A stretch of DNA of 64,000 bases from an uncultured Gemmatimonadota bacterium (GTDB lineage Bacteria > Gemmatimonadota > Gemmatimonadetes > Gemmatimonadales > Gemmatimonadaceae): the NCBI GenBank assembly GCA_903882745.1, contig CAIRYG010000011.1, forward strand, positions 1 through 64,000, in the 5' to 3' direction. The first letter of the stretch is position 1, and each line of letters begins with the position of its first letter. Below are positions 63,997-64,000 of the stretch, piece by piece. A program made the translations under genes and the position numbers. Below the pieces are notes generated by a model. That model was given only the letters and a program-made list of their open reading frames with translations, was not told the origin of the DNA and ran no database searches.

Positions 63997-64000
63997 CTAT

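Overview
The window looks like a chromosomal segment of a member of the Gemmatimonadota, probably Gemmatimonadaceae. The basis is the 16S sequence read on the minus strand, the high G+C content, a diderm gene set (LPS-type heptose and LptE-like genes, lpxH-like phosphatase, TonB-dependent receptor) and several secreted proteins of a kind common in that phylum. This is recognition by eye, not a database result. Most genes lie on the minus strand in tightly coupled operons with ATGA, TAATG, TGATG or TAGTG stop/start overlaps.

Layout. 1-1900: 5' part of a 16S rRNA gene (minus strand, cut by the window edge) with its leader and promoter. 1900-4860: a MatB-like acyl-CoA synthetase, a secreted alpha/beta hydrolase and a Lys-Arg-Pro tRNA cluster. 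4875-9332: rdgB, rph, a heptose-phosphate adenylyltransferase, an LptE-like lipoprotein, a thioesterase, an LpxH-like phosphatase and a DUF5683-type protein. 9434-16155: a coupled set containing a large TonB-dependent receptor, a secreted propeller-like protein, an SGNH hydrolase, a PH-domain membrane protein and a small CxxC protein. 16318-17397: an Old Yellow Enzyme with its own promoter and a palindromic operator candidate.

17579-34339 is the standout. It is a four-gene operon placed directly against the 3' end of the selenocysteine tRNA gene (selC) and AT-richer than its surroundings. In transcription order it encodes a SNF2 helicase (DrmD-like), a 1671-residue Eco57I-class adenine methylase (DrmMI-like), a 2124-residue protein joining a DEAD/DEAH helicase (DrmA-like), a DUF1998 region (DrmB-like) and a Vsr/PD-(D/E)XK-like domain, and a UvrD-type helicase with a RelE/ParE-like N-terminal domain. 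I read it as a DISARM-related anti-phage system with unusual architecture: DrmA and DrmB fused, no DrmC phospholipase, and two added potential effector modules.

34340-40389 returns to housekeeping: selC abutting selD, ridA, tatD, secF/secD and ribF. 40386-46976 is the rimP-nusA-ylxQ-infB-rbfA-truB operon, whose strong promoter is followed within about 30 bases by an intrinsic terminator (an attenuator candidate). 47093-49083 holds murA, with Asp in place of the fosfomycin-target Cys, coupled to pgeF. 49186-57508 holds a zinc phospholipase C-like protein, gatB/A/C, pcrA, serS and a lipoprotein. 57615-61458 is a plus-strand group: roadblock protein, lone receiver, manC, a hexapeptide nucleotidyltransferase and an MBL hydrolase. 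The window ends with a beta-carbonic anhydrase and groL. Several promoters place their -10 box 6 to 9 bases before the start codon, suggesting leaderless or nearly leaderless mRNAs.
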